Of a DNA stretch of 64,000 bases, positions 34,703 through 46,664 are shown piece after piece. Source of the stretch: Diadema setosum. Lineage: Eukaryota > Echinodermata > Echinoidea > Diadematoida > Diadematidae. Position 1 is the first letter of the stretch; the number at the start of each line of letters is the position of its first letter. Made by a program: the position numbers and the translations under genes. The stretch spans positions 23,367,809-23,431,808 of the forward strand of contig NC_092698.1 of assembly GCF_964275005.1 (NCBI RefSeq). Direction: 5' to 3'. The notes below the pieces were generated by a model. It was not told where the DNA came from and ran no database searches. It was given only the letters and a program-made list of their open reading frames with translations.

Positions 34703-36451
34703 CCACTGACAACTTGTCAGGGATGACAAAACTTTCATGAAACGCTGCCCTGACATGAACTGGATATAATGGAACTGATTCGCCATCCAACATCTCTATT
34801 TTTTATGAGTTCTGTACTTGTAACCTTTGTCTCCAAGAGTGGTATTTAATTAATAAATGTTCAGTGATACACATCACAATAATAATGATAGCCTACCGGG
34901 CCAAGGCCTGACTCATCCCACCTCCCTGCTCTTGTCAATCGTTCAGTACGTTGCGCGCTCATGCAGGAAATGTAAATACACTGTACGTACTGTGCGTGAG
35001 GTTGCGCAATAAACCCTGCTGAAGATGGTACGCTGCTGCCGAGCTTATGGAACGCCATACGTTGCAAAAGTCTAATGTAATCAGAGATGTATTAAATTCC
35101 TGATTACGGGCTTTTACTCTGTGCAAGCAACTCTACAGCAAAATATCAAACAAGCAAACGAATAAACAAACCATTGATCAAAGATTTTGACTCTTGAAGA
35201 ACAATCCAGAATTATTCATTAGAGGTTTCTACGTCTACACAGCGAGAAAAAACACATAACCTGAACATCACTACAACAAATTTAACTCTGCACAAGCCAG
35301 GCATGTAAGACCTCTTATCAGTATACTTGTGTTGTTGTTTTTTTGTGTGTCTCTCTCTGCACGAGCAAAAAACAAACAAACAAACAAACAAACAAACAAA
35401 CAAACAAAACAAAACAAAAACAAAACAAAACTCTTATACGTGAGCTTATTTCTGCATGACTGTTAGGTTGTTGTCGTTTTTCATGGAGGTATAGACAAAC
35501 CTTTAACATGATTTTTTTTTTTTTTTTTTTTGGGGGGGGGGGGGGAGAAACCGCCAACCCCCACAAAAGAAATAAATAGAAATATCACCATGGCGACTAG
35601 TATTCCTCGCCATATCGCATGGTTATCCCAATAGGGTTATACTGTAGTATGTCTTCAAAGTATGTGACGACAGTTTACTTGATTGATTTAGAAGTTTGAC
35701 ACAGCCATAATGTGTTGAGTGCTCACGTTGCATTCCTTGCATCAGTTTTCACTATTGCTAGATTGTTTTAGAGGGCAAGTAGTCAGAATTTGGGCACTTC
35801 ACCTGACCTTAGTTTGATCCTAGTCCTTTGACCCCATGCGACATTGTTAATAATGACTCACTGGCATTATCCAATTTCCACAACATTTCCACAATAATAC
35901 TTCGAGCTCTCTTTTAAAATGTGGAAAATTGTGACATAATCGGACATAACCGTTGACCCCCGTGGCCAAAAACTTTCTCGGCAGGATTTTGAATATTCTG
36001 CAATAATGTATACAACAAGTTTGATGAGGGCAAGTGTCGAATAATCTCCCAAAATGGAGAATCTGACCCTTGACCCTTTACATTGGACCCGTTGCAAACT
36101 GCGTGCTCATTGCAGTTTTTGTGCAGACGTTGTAGTCTTTGGTCATACGACCTTTCACTGCTGCACTCTCATCTAGACCCTATGTTTGAATCTAGATACG
36201 CAAACATACGTCTTTAGGGTTTTGCATGACAAACATTTTTGAAATCTTAGCGTTTTAGAGAAAACAGGTATGATATCATACAGACTGATGCTCAATATTA
36301 CTGATTAATGACATATCGTATATATTTTTTTTATTACCCAATCAGTTTAGAGTGCACACTCCATCTGTTTACCTGTGAAGTTCTTTCATATATAAGTGAT
36401 GGGACTCACAAAGTCATGCGCTATACATCAGGCAACATTAGAATTCTGTTC

Positions 36452-36454
<3 letters not shown>
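34703..36454. other. Non-coding spacer with simple repeats
   Basis: No gene is recognised. It has (CAAA)n near 35371-35430 and a T run followed by a G run near 35513-35546. Confidence 0.4.

Positions 36455-36485
<31 letters not shown>
36455..36485. repeat. (GA)n microsatellite
   Basis: About fourteen GA units, with a further GAGAG run at 36492-36498. Confidence 0.9.
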
Positions 36486-36494
<9 letters not shown>

Positions 36495-36687
36495 AGAGCC
36501 AGTGAGCGCTAGACGGACGAGCCCGGCCTCATTTTACTGTAAACGCGCAAAAGGCCAAATGTGGTACCAAAATCGGCCGCGCATTTGGCCAAGCTCTGGA
36601 GGTAGTCTCGGCCGCGACCGAGCCGCGGCCGAGCCCGGCCTTTTCTCACTGTAAACGCAAACTGGGCCAAATGCGGTACCAAATTTA

Positions 36688-36859
36688 GTCTGGCTTCCAG
36701 ACCCTCTGCCCGTACTCGCTATTCAGGATATTAACGCCCTCAACGTCGAAAACTAGTATAGTTTAAGGTGGTTTTGTCCTTCAGAGGCTTAGGCGGCGAC
36801 CTCGGGGCGGCGACCTCGTCGCCGCGGAGTCCAGCTAGCAAAGGGTCTGGAAACCAGAC
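36688..36859. mobile_element. 172-bp MITE with GTCTGG.TTCCAGACCCT ends
   Basis: GTCTGGCTTCCAGACCCTCT at the left is mirrored by the inverse of AAGGGTCTGGAAACCAGAC at the right, with TA on each side. The core contains GGCGGCGACCTCG repeated twice. It is inserted in the GC-rich composite. Confidence 0.8.
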
Positions 36860-36996
36860 TACCACATTGCGACCGGCGCCCTCCCAATGATAGTGTTTGT
36901 TTACAAGCAGAGCGCCACTACGACAAAATATTGAAAGGTTTGAATTAAAAGCCCGGGCCGAGCCCGGCACTGTAAACGGATAAAATTGCGGGTGCT

Positions 36997-37259
36997 GTTC
37001 GTTATTCCGAAGGTTCGCTATTCCGAAGGTTCGTTATTCCGAAGGGTCGTTAATCCGAAACACGCAAATTCCCTATACCTAGAGGTTCGTTAATCCGAAA
37101 ATGAAAAAGGGTTCGTTAATCCAACAATTTGTGGCGTTATTCCGAAGATCTATACTCCGAAGATTGGTTAATCCGAAAATGAAATTCGGAACAATGAACC
37201 TTCGGAATAACGAATCTTAGGAATAAAGAGCCTTCGGAATAACGAACCTTCGGAATAAC
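36997..37259. mobile_element. Palindromic array of TTCGTTATTCCGAAGG units
   Basis: The left half has direct, spaced copies of GTTCGTTATTCCGAAGG or GTTCGTTAATCCGAAA. The right half has the inverse CCTTCGGAATAACGAACC, so the element is a large palindrome made of ~17-bp repeats. It lies between ACTGTAAACG copies 3 and 4 of the parent. Confidence 0.75.
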
Positions 37260-37345
37260 TAGCTGTAACCAAAATTGCGGGGCCGAGTACCGCAATTGAG
37301 GCCGGGCTCGGCCGCGGCTCGGCCCCGCCCTGCACTGTAAACGGG

Positions 37346-38620
37346 GTCATAGAGAGACAATGACAGACAGAGAGCGAGATGCAAAGCCAGTTGGGAGCAT
37401 TGCAAGAAATGTTACAGAAATGTTACAGGAATCAGCTTCTTTTCTTGCAGTAGGAATAATAGAATACAGAAACACGTTCCAAAAGCTCAACAGGTAGCCC
37501 GTACAGGTAGGCCTATTAGTACCAATTCAGTGAGTGCGTTATAATCATAGTGGAGATGCGGTGCAGTCAAGGGCATTTACAATGATAATGCAGCATGCGT
37601 GACGTAGTGGGCCCGTTGCATCTCCACCTAAACCTAAATACGTGCATTATCTGTTCTATGAAATGGGTCTGTGAACTATGATAGCATGCAGCTGGTAAGC
37701 TATTGTATCTCAAAACAATGGGGCTGTTCTTCGACCGACCGTGCAGGTGACCTTGTGAATCAAAGCAATAGTTTTGGTTCTAACAGACATAGCTATCGGT
37801 ATCCTGCCACAGGATAGCACGCATCCAGTGCAGCTATATTTTTTTTCCAGTGTGCATTTTTACTTCGACGAGCACTATGATGTTAACAAAAATGTATAAA
37901 TATAATATAGAGCGCACGAGTGAGTAATTTCAAGGCTAATTCTTGACTATGATTATTCTATGAAGATTTGCTGACAGACGCGTAAATGTGAGGCGAACGG
38001 TCTGAGGTGAAAAGTAACAAAAAATAATTACTGACAAACATAGAAGGCACGTGTCAGTGCCCGCGGAAGATTTTAAGTGGACATGGGGGAAGGGGGCCGG
38101 TGAGGGTTTCAGTTATTTTTCTTGAAGTATAATATCGTGCTCCTACTTGTCTTCTTTTCTACTCTTTGTACATAATGGGTGTGCGGTATTCTGTTCGTCT
38201 CTCCCCATCCCTCGATCTCTCAAAAATGTGAGAACAAGAATTCTAATAACACAAAGATTTACGAGTTTCATTCTATAGACCTACGTTTTTATTAAAGAAT
38301 GTGAAATGGTTAACGATGCAGAAGCCACTTTATAGAATTAATGGGGTCAACATGAAAAATGCTTTATGTCAGTCAGTTGTATTCACATTCGTCAGCACCA
38401 TTGTTTTCAAGAACATTGAGATATTTTAAGAAATGAATAATTGTCTGTAACTGTTTGTATTGAGTAAACTTTCAGCTTTAAACTAAACTTTGAATCAACA
38501 TGTACAAATTACATATAACTAAACTGCAATGTTGCGTAAAAAGTCTATACCTGAACAAAGATCTGGGATCGGGGAATTTTCTTTACCCATGCAGAGCTAA
38601 AAACTACAAGAGTAGAAATG
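37346..38620. other. Spacer upstream of the zinc transporter
   Basis: No exon or mobile element is recognised. A 5' non-coding exon of the zinc transporter could lie here, but nothing marks it. Confidence 0.35.
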
Positions 38621-38621
38621 A

Positions 38622-38730
38622 TATTGATAATACTAATGATAATAATAATCATAGTAATAAAATCATGATAATGATAATAATAATAATAATAATCATGATA
38701 ATGATAATATTAATGATAATAATAATAATG

Positions 38731-38784
<54 letters not shown>

Positions 38785-38818
38785 GTAATAATAATGATAA
38801 TAATAATAATAATAAATA
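38622..38818. repeat. (AAT)n-rich microsatellite
   Basis: AAT/GAT units, purest at 38735-38782. The open frame of Ile and Met codons across it is an artefact. Confidence 0.9.
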
Positions 38819-39311
38819 TAAACTGATCAGAAGCCTGTCGCTTTGCTCGTGCTGGGTGGAAACCTCAGATCAGCAGTTCCTCTGTTGCTTGCGCAGTTGA
38901 ATTGCGCCGAAGACAAGCCAGTGCCCGTGATCAGTACTTATAATTCTTTTGCAACACATGGCGTTTCATATGTACTCGATTGGCCCTCACGCCTGCCTTC
39001 ATTCACTTGGTTCTTCAATCCAACGTGGGTCTGTTTACACCGTAGAGCTCTATGGTTTACACGCAGCAGCGAGAACTCGTCCGGTCACCTCCTCTTCAAC
39101 TAACCATATACCATACGGTATCGAAGTAGCGTGTGCAAAATGCACAGTGGGTGACAAAGCAAAGACAGGAGACAGTTGGGTTAGTTCGTCTGCGCAAGAA
39201 ATCACGAGATTTATTTCTTAGTTTGTAATACTATCTTATCAGCTTGTTGCCGTGACCGTCAATCTTTTCACCATCTTAGTGATAACTCTTGCAGATCTAG
39301 CAAATATTGCC
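38819..39311 (+). promoter_or_regulatory. Proximal upstream region of the SLC30A gene, with one MRE-like site
   Basis: About 0.5 kb of less AT-rich, repeat-free DNA before the start codon. GTGTGCA at 39131-39137 is, on the - strand, TGCACAC, which fits the MTF-1 metal-response core TGCRCNC. A short core like this occurs often by chance. CTCTTGCAG at 39286-39294 would serve as a splice acceptor just before the ATG, so part of this region may be intron behind a non-coding first exon. Confidence 0.3.
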
Positions 39312-39828
39312 ATGGGTAGCGCAGACACCTTGACGGTTGCCCTCGTCGATTTTGCCAGTGACGGTTCTATGCCCCAGCTGGTAAACGATTATTATTCAAC
39401 GCCAGACCCAGAAGATCGGGATCAGGATTTTAGAAATTCTCGGCTTGTGCTCCATGAAGCATACACTGACGACATGCAATGCACGAACCGCACGCTAGGC
39501 GTTGTCAGTCTCCATGCAGGCAACACAAATTCTAGAAACAGATACGATTCTCTCGATGTAGCAACCACCAGAGCTTCCCAAGGGCAAGGAACCGGGAAAA
39601 TGGAAAACGGAGACTTGAGAATCAATGTAGCACGGGAGGAAGATGTATCACCGCTGAACCTGACGGCGAGCGATGATAGTGATTCTACCGCAGCTTCTTC
39701 TCGAGAAGAGTGCTGTGACTACGACCATTGTCATGGTCCTCTGCCTGCAACATCGAACAAGGGAGCTCAGAGACAACTCCTCATTGCTTGTTGTATTTGC
39801 GTCTTGTTCATGATAGGCGAGGTTGTCG
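39312..39828 (+). CDS. SLC30A: SLC30A coding exon 1
   Basis: ATG at 39312 sits in ATTGCCATGG, a strong Kozak match. The frame stays open upstream to a stop at 39219 but has no ATG there. The exon ends G|GTAAGA after the first base of the Gly codon in GEVVG. The N-terminal tail of about 150 residues is roughly twice the usual length in vertebrate ZnT2/3/8. It is rich in Asp, Ser and Thr and has no visible domain other than the terminal Cys-Cys...His-Cys-His cluster. Confidence 0.92.
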
Positions 39829-42800
39829 GTAAGAAAAGTCAATACTTAGCCAACAGTTTTATGAATAATACCTTCTTCATTCAAAGGATCTTGTCCACTT
39901 CGTTGAGCAAATCCAAGTAGAAACAGTGAGAAACTACATGTAACTATAAATTTACACAGCCCAGTCGCTGTAAATATAGTGTATAAGTAGCGATGCTGTG
40001 CTGGTCGTAATTATTAGTAGGGGCCTACTAACCCTACTAGGGCCTACTACTACTACTACTAACGTTAGAAACTATCTAGACTGTCCCCACCTAGCTACCA
40101 TTGGCATTGGTATCAGCATCATATTCATGGAATCATAATCATAACTTAGGTTGCAACTTAAGAATAAGTAAAACTAACTTAGTAACAGAACATTTCCTTT
40201 GTAGAAACAAAGTCATGTAAATTTTGCTAAAAATAGTAAGTGATAATAAGACTTATCTTACTAACGTTATTAAATGCTAGTCTAATTTTGTATCACTACA
40301 GCCCGTACAGGTGTACATGTGCATGTAGGGGTTTTTTATCTATAAATTCACACAGTCTTGTAGTCGTATGTGTGACTTGAAGCTGAAAGTAAAAACTCAG
40401 ATTGATAAAAAAGACTATCACGAATAAAGGCGCATAGACTGTAGTCCCGGTGGGTGTGGGAGCGCTGTTGGTGATACATGTACTGCCGATCACCGTTAGC
40501 ATTGATAAGATTGCTGAAGTTGAGCTGTCATCAAGAGCAAAGCGCGTAGGTGTTGCTAGGTAATGTTGCCTTCGTTGTCTTCTCTGTGCATCACGCAGTC
40601 TGTAGTAATGCCAAGGTGCGTGTAACTGCGACCAGCCCCAACATGCAGCGTTGGGGCTGCGCCGTTTTCGCATTCAGATCTTAATGTTGTACAAAACGGG
40701 TGCCGTTGCGGCGCTATATTTCCTTAATTTTTCAACAAAAACTACTAGGAATACTTACATGGGTCGATTAAACCTAAATGATTCAAATCGGCGACTTTTT
40801 GATGCATTTCGTTGCTTATGATGCAGAAAATGTTGTCTTATAAGGCGAATTGTCTTTAGCTCGCTGATGCTCACTAACGTTGCATGCTAGCCTTTGGCAA
40901 GGCCCTCTCGCTGTAACGGACGAGCGAACGGACGAGCAAAGCGAGTCGCGCTACCTTACTCGGCTGGGCTCTCTACACCACGCAGCGAGAGGGCCTTGAC
41001 AAAAGGCTACGTATTACTCGCTACATGCGCAGATGCTTACTAATGGATATACCCGTTCAAAATGGTAGCACGGCTCTCCCACTAGGGCAGGCCGCTTACT
41101 CCTAAAAAATGTGGAAAATTTTGCAGTTTCCAGATAAATTCGTGAAAAGAACCAAGGCAATGGGGTAATGTGTATTTCATTTTTTATTGTCACTGTGTTT
41201 ATAATAGAAATTTACCCATGATTTACTCGTGAAGTCGCCGTATGTGGCAATAGGGAGTTGTTCGTGGTTCTCACTTTAGCTAAACTGCGAGGTAGCCGCC
41301 AGGACCCCGCCGCATAGCGGCGCGGTCTCCGGGGCTAAGGTGCGTGCATAATCTGTGCTTCTTAATCTTAGTATGACATCACAAAAGAAATTTGCTAAAG
41401 CTGTCATCCCCCTCAGCTAAATTGTGAGCCGAACTGTGATCGGACCACTGACTACCGTGGATTGGACTTCTTCTTTTCCATGCCTTCACATTGTCGTTAC
41501 AGTTGTGCAGCAATTGCCCTTTTGTTTGTAAGAAATGCAATATAATTACAAAAAGAAAAAATGCTCTACATTAACTATATTGTCAAAAGTGTGAACACTC
41601 AAGAGCAATCCCTTGGGAAGTGTCCAAAATTACACCGCCGCTCAAGCCCCGTAATTACAACACACGGATACTATGAACGCAAATACAGACGTTCTTTCGT
41701 GCATGGTTTTAGAAGTACAATACAGATATTTTTATATCAATGAATGTCGTGGAAATGATACATTTTAGGAGAAGCATTGCTTCAAAATATTTATTTACTG
41801 GGAGGATGCACATTAAATGCCAATCCTGTGGGATGTGCCCCAAAGTACACCACCCACATGGTAATATAGAAAACATTGAATATCATTAATGCGAATATAC
41901 TACATCAGTATATGTTCCAAACGGACATGTTTTCAAACTTCGATCATGCCATACATCAAGGGCACTTTTGTTTTCAAAAATACATTGTAGTTAATAGAGG
42001 AGACATTGCTCTACAATATCCATATCGTCAAGAGGGTGAACATTAAAAGACAACCCCATGGGAATTGCCCAGAGGTACACCTGCGCTCAAGCCCCCTTAA
42101 CCCGTTGAGGACGAGTCCCGAGTATACTCGGGCAGGTGTCTATGAGAAATGCGTGTTGCAGCAAAATCAGTCCGTCCTCAACGGGTTAAAAGTTTTGGTA
42201 CCTCAAAAGTTTCCCTGAATTTCCTTGTCTTAGTTTGTGTTTCAGGTTAAAGTAAGTTGTCTGTGAGACTTACTCGCCCCAAAGCGGCCAGCGCATGCGC
42301 ACACAAACATCTTATCTGTTCATGGATTTGAAATTTGTGCGCTTGTGATGTGTTCGCATGCACTGGCTGTAGTATTCAGTGTATGTAGCTCTCCCAAGGT
42401 CCTCTCGACCGAGTCACATTCAGTCATCAATTCGAACAGAAAGGCCGGGACTATTGGCAGAACCAAATGTTGCCCGAAGCCTGTTTCAATACTTCAACTT
42501 AATTGGTAAGTCTTCAAATTGAAGAAATTCCTGGATTTTAAGTTGATATTTACCCGCGATACTAAATCTGTCATGATCCTGAATGCTACAATGCGAAGCC
42601 CCATTACGCTGTGCGTATGGGGCTGCTGGTCGCAGTTAATTGCATGATTACTAAGACATGAGAGCACTTTGGGGCGAGTAAGTCTCACAGTAGGTACTTT
42701 AACCTGAAACACAAACTAACATAAGGAAATTCAGGGAAACTTTTAAGTTTGTACCAAAACTTTTTATTATCTTTAAGACAAAATACAGATATTAGCAACG

Positions 42801-45800
42801 CAAACACAGTTGTTCTAGCGTGAATGGTTTTAAAAGTAGTTCCAGCAATATACCAAATATACTTTTTATGCCTCCGCCAACGAAGTGGCCGGAGGCATTA
42901 TGTTTTCGGGTCGTCTGTCCGTCCGTCCGTGTGTACGTCCATCCGTCCCGTTTTGTTTTTGTCGATATCTCAAGAACCGTGTGGTGGTTTTGCATCAAAC
43001 TTGGTATGAGGGTATATCCTTGGGGGTTGATACTTTGTGTGGATTTTAGGGTCACAGGGTCAAAGGTCAAAGGTCACAGGTTATTTTGTGGAAAAAAAAA
43101 TTGAAATTTCATGTTTTTCTCCATATCTCGCAAATGGTTCAAGGTATCTTCATGGACGTTATGCTTGTACGGATGGGCAGTGATTATCTAGGGAAGTTGG
43201 GGGTCATGGGTCAAAGGTCAAGGTCAACTCCTCAAAATATAACTACTTTCCTTATATTTATGCAATGCCTGAAGGATTTTTTTTAAAACTTGATGTATGC
43301 ATGTATAACCCAATATTCTGTGGAAAGTTTGTTGCCAAAAGGTCAAAGGTCAACGGTCAAGTGAAAGTGCTAAATTGCATTTTTCTTCCGTATCTCAAAA
43401 ATAACTCAAGGTATTGTCATGAAACTTACATATTTATGCATGTTCTACCTAACAGTGATTCTCTTTGGAACTGTGGGGTCAAAGGTCAAAGGCCAGGTTT
43501 CGATAATACTATTTTACCATTTGATACTGAAATTATACTTTTTCTCAATACAGTTAAACTCGCCTAAGTCGACGTCGCATATGTCGAATAATCGCGTAAG
43601 TCGATGATTTTAAAAAGTCCCGATTTTTCCCCATTGACTTACGTGTATTAATTCACTCACAAGTCGAATTTTGTAAGTCGAATACTCGCCTAAGTCGATG
43701 AAATTCCAAGAACACTTTCACGGAAAAACCATTGAATTCACTGTGCCTAAGTCGAATAAGATTTTATTGTGTAATAAATCACTGTCATTCATTATTCATT
43801 ATTTATTACTCATCATTATTTTGTTTGTCAGATGAGTTTGATGTGACAAAAAAAAAACGATCTAAAATCAAAATTCAAAGCGATCGCATGGGATCGTTGA
43901 ACTCTCTTCGTGTTTGGAGGTCCGCTGATACAGCCCTGTCAGCTGTCGCGCTACGTACGTACAGCGTTCGTACAGTACACATGCGTTCATTTACATGTAC
44001 AGTATTGAGCTTGCAGTGTAGCTTGGCATTTGCAGCGCTGTGCAGTCAATGGTATAATGGATGAAGCTGCTGAGTTTTCAAAGCGGAAAGTAGGGGGAAA
44101 GTTACGGGCACGGGTAAATCAAATTGCACCTCTACACGCATTTCAAGCCACGGTATGGTATACTAGAATCAATCACTGCTCAAATATCGTTCATATTCAC
44201 TTCCCCAAGGTTTAACAAGGGTGTAAAGTAATCGGACCTGTGCCAATACTAATGCACTGTCCATGCAAAGTTAGCCGTGGCCCTGCCGGGCGACCCGTGC
44301 CGCGGCACATCGCTCCAGCTCTCGGCTCCAGAGTAGACAACATATACATTATACATACATGTATGTACGTGTGGTGAAACTGTAAGTCGATTTTTTTTCG
44401 ACTTACGCACAAGTCGAAAATCGCCTAAGTCAATGTGTTTTGCTCAGTCCCTAGAAGATCGACTTATGCGAGTTTAACTGTACCTTGAAAATTACTCAAT
44501 GCATAAACTTGTAAAAGGGTCAAAAGTCAAGTGAAAATCATCAGTTCCCCCAAATACCTGCACTCTGACGTTTTAATCATTCATCCAATTGAACCTAGTT
44601 CTAGGAAAGTGAACATTCAGCACATTTGTGGCAAACCTGTCATTTTAATATTTTGCCAATTGTGTGAAACTGTCATCACACATTGTCAAGACATTGTACT
44701 ATAGACCTATTAGGAGAACCATGTATTATGGCGGAGGCATACACCAGTCGCCGTAGCGACATTTCTAGTTTAACAATGAAATGTCATGAAAATGATAGAA
44801 GAGGTTTAACTTTACAAGATCTATGCAGTGAAGAGGGTGCACATTAAATGGCAACTCTGTGGGATGTGCCAAAAAATATTCCACCCTCACAGCAATATAT
44901 AAAACATATAAAATCATATAATTAATGTGAATATATATGTTCCAAACGTACATGTCTTCAAAATGCCATCGTGCCGTATAGTAAAGGCACTTTTGTTTCC
45001 AAGAAATACAACTTATTAATAGAGGAGACATTGCTCACTCTACAAAAACTATATTGTCAAAAGGGTGAACATTCAAAATTAATCCCTTGGGAGGTGTCCA
45101 AATTCACACCTAAGCTCTTGTTACAAAACACAGATATTAGCAACGCAAATACCGTTGTTCTAGCGTGAATGGTTGTAAAAGTAGTCCCGGCAATACAGCA
45201 AATACAATTTTCATCGATGACAAGTAATGGAAATGATAGAAGAGACTTAACTTTACAAGATCTATACAGTGAAGAGGGTGCGCATTAAACGGCAACCCTA
45301 TGGGATGTGCCAAAAATACTCCACCCTCAAGGCAATATACATGTAGAAAACATATAATATATAACGCGAATATATGTTCCAAACGTACATGTTTTCGAAA
45401 TTCCAGTGTGCCGTATAGCAAAGGCACTTTTGTATCCAAAAATGCAACCAATTACTAGAGGAGGTATTGCTCTACAATAACTACATTGTCAAAAAGGTGA
45501 ACATTCAAAGGTAATCTCTGGGGAGGTGTCTAAATTTACACCTATGCTCACGGCCATTATTACAAACCATTAGCAACGCAAATACAGTTGTTCTAGCATG
45601 AATGATTTTAAAAGTAGGTCCGATGTAGCAAATACACGATCAATGAAAAGTCATGGAAATGATAGAAGATTTACCTTACAAGATCTATCATAATAAAGAG
45701 GGTTCTTATTGAAGGGCGATCCTGTGCCGTGTGCCCCAAATGCCCTTTGTCCTCTTGCCAATATAGAAAACATATATTATCATATAACGCAAATATATAT

Positions 45801-46631
45801 ACTATGTTCCAAACGTATATGCTGTCATGCCTTATAGCAAGGGCACGTTTGTTTCCAAGAAATGCAATGTGATCAATACAGGAGACGATGCTTTACAATA
45901 CTTATATAGTAAAAAGGGGTGTACATTTAAAGCGACCCCTTGGGAGGAGCCCAAAATTTCCCCCTCAACCACGCGTCCCCATCTGCAAAACGTGCATTAT
46001 GCCAACAGGAGTACTGTTGTTATGAATGTACTCTAATACATTTACCACTAATTTGCATTTTATGTAAATTATTTTTGTATGACCAATTCGAAAAGGCTTC
46101 CATCGTGTTCAGTGACCTACAAAATATAAGTTCATACATTTAAATCTTTAAAATTGGATAATGGGAAGCGACAATTACTCTAGCAAAATTGCAGTCCTTA
46201 AGATGCCATTTTGATGACGTCATTTGAGCATGTTCCCGATTAGATTTTCTGGGTAAATTTCATGTGGGATATTGTGAGGACGTATACTTTTTAAAAAAGT
46301 TAAAATTTACTTGTTATATGATAGTTGCCAGTTGAGCCTTTTTTAAGCCACTTTTTGGCCATCGTCTGCAGGCCTATAAAGGTATGTTACATTTTGTAGA
46401 GTCCAAACAATCATGTAAACTAAGCACTGTAACCACACCGTCACTGGAAGCCTTCCACTATCGACTGACGAAAGGTAGTGGATAAGTCCCTGGACTGTTT
46501 TTACTTGCACTGTGTATATGTATACAGTACTCTGCACCATGCACCTCAACCATTGCGTTTCACACACATACTCACACACATCCAAAGTTTGCAAGAATCT
46601 TCAAGTTTGAAGGAGGCAGACTGGCCCAGAA

Positions 46632-46664
<33 letters not shown>

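Larger units (their letters stand above)
36521..37345. mobile_element. GC-rich composite repeat with two nested elements
   Basis: Sequence built of GGCCGCG, GAGCCCGGC and GGCCAAATGCGGTACCAAA words, the last in two copies. ACTGTAAACG occurs four times in the same orientation, at 36536, 36648, 36969 and 37334, each just after a GCCCGGC-type block. Its GC content contrasts sharply with the AT-rich surroundings. It is interrupted by a MITE at 36688-36859 and a palindromic element at 36997-37259. I do not recognise the parent family. Confidence 0.6.
41560..46035. repeat. ~437-bp tandem array broken by later insertions
   Basis: Diverged units recur with landmarks in the same order. The first is CTCTACA.TA.CTATATTGTCAAAAG.GTGAACATTCAA, then CTTGGGA.GTGTCCAAA, then TATTAGCAACGCAAATACAGTTGTTCTAGCGTGAATGG. 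Next come AAATGATAGAAGAG...TTTACAAGATCTAT, GGGATGTGCC and TTCCAAACGTACATGT. TTCTAGCGTGAATGG-type sites lie at about 41694, 42812, 45153 and 45590. The last gap is 437 bp, and the 42812-45153 gap is about the same once the insertion at 42868-44770 is removed. Four to five units. Short frames occur but do not line up between units. Confidence 0.8.

Noticed and set aside
40296-40673. 125-codon frame on -
   Set aside because: No known domain, no splice context, and a GC-palindromic start region typical of repeat DNA.
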